Origin: Cupriavidus oxalaticus
GTDB taxonomy: Bacteria > Pseudomonadota > Gammaproteobacteria > Burkholderiales > Burkholderiaceae
NCBI RefSeq assembly: GCF_016894385.1
Contig: NZ_CP069811.1
Location: 2,394,501 to 2,458,500, forward strand
Direction of reading: 5' to 3'
Length of the DNA: 64,000 bases
The notes under the pieces are model-generated. The model ran no database searches. It had not been told where the DNA came from and saw only the letters and a program-made list of their open reading frames with translations. This document shows, piece by piece, positions 63,185 through 64,000 of this stretch; the stretch's first letter is position 1, and each line of letters begins with the position of its first letter. Position numbers and translations under genes: made by a program.

Positions 63185-63982
63185 ATGAACGTTTCCGCCA
63201 GGCATTTCCGTCTTGCCGTGCCGCGCGCGCTGCGCGGCTGGATCCTGCCGCTGGTGCTGGTGGCGCTGTGGTGGGCCGCCGTGCGCTTCCAATGGACCAC
63301 GTCGCCGCTGCTGGTGCCCGTATCCGCCGTGTGGGACACCGCGGTGCGCCAGTTCCAGAGCGGCGCGCTCCTGGTCTCGCTGTCGGCCAGCCTGTGGCGC
63401 GACGTGGCCGGATTCACCATCGGCGCCAGCGCGGGGCTGGTATTCGGCGCGGCGCTGGGACTGTCGCGATTGTTCGAGCGGCTGGTCGGCCCGAGTTTCC
63501 ATACCGTCAAGCAGATCTCGCTGTTCGCATGGATCCCGCTGATCTCGGTGTGGTTCGGGCTGGGCGATACCGCCAAGGTGGTGTTCCTGTCGCTGGCGGC
63601 ATTCTTCCCGGTGGTGCTCAACACCTTCGAAGGCATCCGCGCGGTGCCCGCCGACCTGCTGGAAGTGGCGCGCGTGCTGCGCTTGAGCCGCGCGCAGGTG
63701 CTGTGGCGCGTGGTGCTGCCGTCGGCGGCGCCGTCGATCTTCGCCGGCATCCACCTGGGGCTGATCTATGCGTGGCTGGCGACGCTGGGCGCCGAGTACC
63801 TGCTGGTCTCGGGCAAGGGCATCGGCAACACCATGATCGACGGTCGCGAGAACTTCTGGATGGACCTGGTGATCTTCGGCGTGATCGTGGTCGGGCTGGT
63901 CGGCTTCACGCTCAACTGGATCGCCAGCCGGATCGAACGACGGCTGCTCGCGTGGCGCGGCAGCTCGGTGGCGGCGGGCTGA
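63185..63982 (+). CDS. ABC transporter permease (SsuC type), second of a tandem pair
   Basis: A 265-aa permease homologous to its neighbour, with the EAA loop VARVLRLSRAQVLWRVVLPSAAPSI. ATG 63185 follows GGAGGCCACG. No ATPase gene is visible before the window ends 18 bp later, so it should lie beyond the right edge unless the TauB-type ATPase is shared. Confidence 0.88.
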   Translation: MNVSARHFRLAVPRALRGWILPLVLVALWWAAVRFQWTTSPLLVPVSAVWDTAVRQFQSGALLVSLSASLWRDVAGFTIGASAGLVFGAALGLSRLFERLVGPSFHTVKQISLFAWIPLISVWFGLGDTAKVVFLSLAAFFPVVLNTFEGIRAVPADLLEVARVLRLSRAQVLWRVVLPSAAPSIFAGIHLGLIYAWLATLGAEYLLVSGKGIGNTMIDGRENFWMDLVIFGVIVVGLVGFTLNWIASRIERRLLAWRGSSVAAG

Positions 63983-64000
63983 TCGGACCGCTTCCTCAAA

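Overview
The window looks like a chromosomal or second-replicon segment of a GC-rich betaproteobacterium of the Burkholderiaceae, most like Cupriavidus/Ralstonia. The evidence is high GC with strongly G/C-biased third positions, a betaproteobacterial trimeric porin, a hopanoid cluster, a complete copABCD-copRS copper system and several taurine/nitrate-type ABC transporters. The genus is an inference; no 16S, tRNA or other marker gene is present. I found no integrase, transposase, CRISPR array, tRNA or rRNA.

Layout. 1-1.3 kb: the 5' end of a TonB-dependent receptor diverging from a flavodoxin-fold protein. 1.4-4.2 kb: an anaerobic (class III) ribonucleotide reductase operon in which the glycyl-radical tail is encoded as a separate 57-codon gene between nrdD and nrdG, preceded by an FNR-like site and two NrdR-like boxes. 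4.3-8.0 kb: a chemoreceptor, a class III aminotransferase, and an AHSA1/ArsR pair with a duplicated inverted-repeat operator. 8.2-12.4 kb: a MacA-like adaptor, an ABC ATPase and two FtsX-type permeases. 12.8-15.6 kb: a GltS-type symporter coupled to a TAXI-type binding lipoprotein. 15.6-21.5 kb: CDP-diacylglycerol diphosphatase, a 77-aa unknown, a DM13 protein, a porin and a PBP1A-type transpeptidase.

21.7-30.8 kb is the first hopanoid block (hpnB, hpnA, ispH, hpnH, hpnM, hpnN, then mlaA). 30.8-33.8 kb holds an FKBP isomerase, a TTC38-like TPR protein and two small proteins (a DUF6152-like secreted protein and a membrane protein). 33.9-40.4 kb is copper resistance: copABCD on the minus strand and copRS divergent from copA, with an inverted-repeat site between them. 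40.6-45.4 kb is a response regulator - LysM/FecR protein - CHASE2 histidine kinase operon with overlapping genes. 45.7-48.0 kb is a PgaC-like glycosyltransferase translationally coupled to an outer-membrane barrel protein. 48.8 kb is a cold-shock gene with a long leader.

49.3-53.0 kb is the second hopanoid block (hpnD, shc, hpnG). Together the two blocks cover a C5 precursor step (IspH), squalene formation (HpnD; HpnC and HpnE are not in the window), cyclisation (Shc), adenosylhopane and ribosylhopane formation (HpnH, HpnG), head-group genes (HpnB, HpnA) and transport (HpnM, HpnN, MlaA). 53.0-55.7 kb: a YegD-like Hsp70 protein and a diguanylate cyclase. 56.1-56.9 kb: two small genes, one an HTH-only LysR-like protein. 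57.1-64.0 kb: a tauDABC-like sulfonate operon diverging from a second binding protein with two tandem permeases that runs to the window end without its ATPase.

The most interesting items are the split class III ribonucleotide reductase with its promoter sites, the GltS-TAXI pair, the CHASE2/FecR/regulator module and the HTH-only LysR relative.
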